From: Pedosphaera parvula Ellin514
GTDB taxonomy: Bacteria; Verrucomicrobiota; Verrucomicrobiia; Limisphaerales; Pedosphaeraceae
Assembly: GCF_000172555.1 (NCBI RefSeq)
Contig: NZ_ABOX02000021.1
Span: 45,552 to 109,551, forward strand
DNA length: 64,000 nt
Reading direction: 5' to 3'
The position numbers and the translations under genes were made by a program. The notes beneath the pieces were generated by a model, which worked only from the letters and a program-made list of their open reading frames with translations, was not told the origin of the DNA and did no database searches. Below are positions 63,481 to 64,000 of the stretch, in pieces; position 1 is the first letter of the stretch, and each line of letters starts with the position of its first letter.

Positions 63481-63960
63481 GCGTGGCTGAAGGGCAGAAT
63501 CCAGAAGTCAGAGGTCGGAAGGTGCGGGCGGCGGGAGGTGGAGTCGTAGATCGCGTACGCGGATGGAGCAAATGGAGGGGGCAAGTCGCTGGCCGTGTCA
63601 GTGCGGCGCGCACGGAGTGACTCGCCCCACCTACGTGCCTGGCGGTTGGATTGGATCGCGGGGCGCGTACGCGGGTGAGGCATCTGGAGGAATAAAAGTC
63701 GCGGGCCGAATCAGGGAGCGCGCGGCAAGTCTTTGCAGACGGCCACTAATCCTTACCAGCGCAAGATGAACGTGCCTGGCGGTGGGAGTTGGATCATTGG
63801 TCGCGTACGCGGATGGGAGGTACCTGGGTTGATGAAATCGCCGGCTCAGTATGGGCGGTCGCAGAGGTCCGTCCTACCAACGCATGGTTGATTGCTGGCG
63901 CGGGGATTGGAATCCCATGTGCAAATGGGCGCTCTGGCTGCTTCCATATTCTAACAATTA
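63481..63960. repeat. palindrome-rich repeat units at right edge
   Basis: Further CGCGTACGCG at 63552, 63664 and 63802, and CGTGCCTGGCGGT near 63634 and 63770, each palindrome about 30 bases after the latter. The last 40 bases turn AT-rich and include TTGACA at 63983, possibly a first promoter hexamer for a gene outside the window. Confidence 0.65.
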
Positions 63961-64000
63961 AGTTAAAATAATTAAAATAGGTGTTGACAAAGTATTGCTA

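Noticed and set aside
61928..63960. CRISPR or integron attC array
   Set aside because: The palindrome units have variable spacing, no constant repeat-spacer pattern, no cas or integrase gene, and no GTTRRRY core site.

Overview
The window (moderately GC-rich, visibly more AT-rich around 59.0-60.6 kb) looks like the chromosome of a free-living member of the Verrucomicrobiota, most like the Pedosphaera/Limisphaerales group. The basis is the gene types: a prepilin-like protein with the [14 protein letters not shown] signature and a C-terminal H/DG motif, a DUF1800-DUF1501 pair, a secreted sulfatase, RCC1/LamG/Calx-beta secreted giants ending in an F/YRxxxP-type tail, and many secreted proteins rich in Asn/Thr. 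This is inference from gene content; there is no rRNA or other marker gene in the window, and I saw no tRNA.

Layout. 0-5 kb: a FosA/FosB-like VOC enzyme, an RCC1 protein, an anchored TPR protein, a metallophosphoesterase and a methyltransferase with an apparent signal peptide. 5.3-14.5 kb: a four-gene signalling operon, led by a 2,077-residue soluble histidine kinase with 13-14 near-identical 92-residue HAMP units, followed by a double receiver, a REC-PAS kinase and a single receiver. 14.5-19.4 kb: a leftward operon DUF1800, DUF1501, DNRLRE-type secreted protein. 19.5-27.7 kb: a small conserved protein, a decayed MFS transporter, an L,D-transpeptidase, a helical-repeat protein, a phosphodiesterase-type secreted enzyme, and a PhaC-like alpha/beta hydrolase bracketed by an 87-bp direct repeat. 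27.9-35.4 kb: a giant Calx-beta/metallopeptidase/LamG protein broken into two frames. 36-50 kb: a clan-A-type glycosidase, a GT-C glycosyltransferase, small proteins, a GxGYxYP/RCC1/LamG giant and a GH25 lysozyme. 50-58 kb: sulfatase, frameshifted BNR/sialidase-like protein, a transposase remnant, a two-fold repeated secreted protein and several small membrane proteins. 58.5-61.8 kb: short accessory genes, including an AT-rich pair whose larger member carries a HEPN-type RxxxxH motif. 61.9-64 kb: mostly repeats around one frameshifted VOC gene.

Common themes. Most large genes are exported proteins for polymer degradation, wall remodelling or surface display. Five genes carry apparent single-base frame breaks or larger lesions (kinase, Calx-beta giant, BNR protein, second VOC gene, MFS gene), so either decay is active here or the assembly has indel errors. 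Intergenic space holds several repeat families. The most interesting is a four-copy element shaped like a sigma-70 promoter (TTGACC/T, exactly 17 bp, TATTCC/TACTCC) that sits just upstream of four different small leftward genes.
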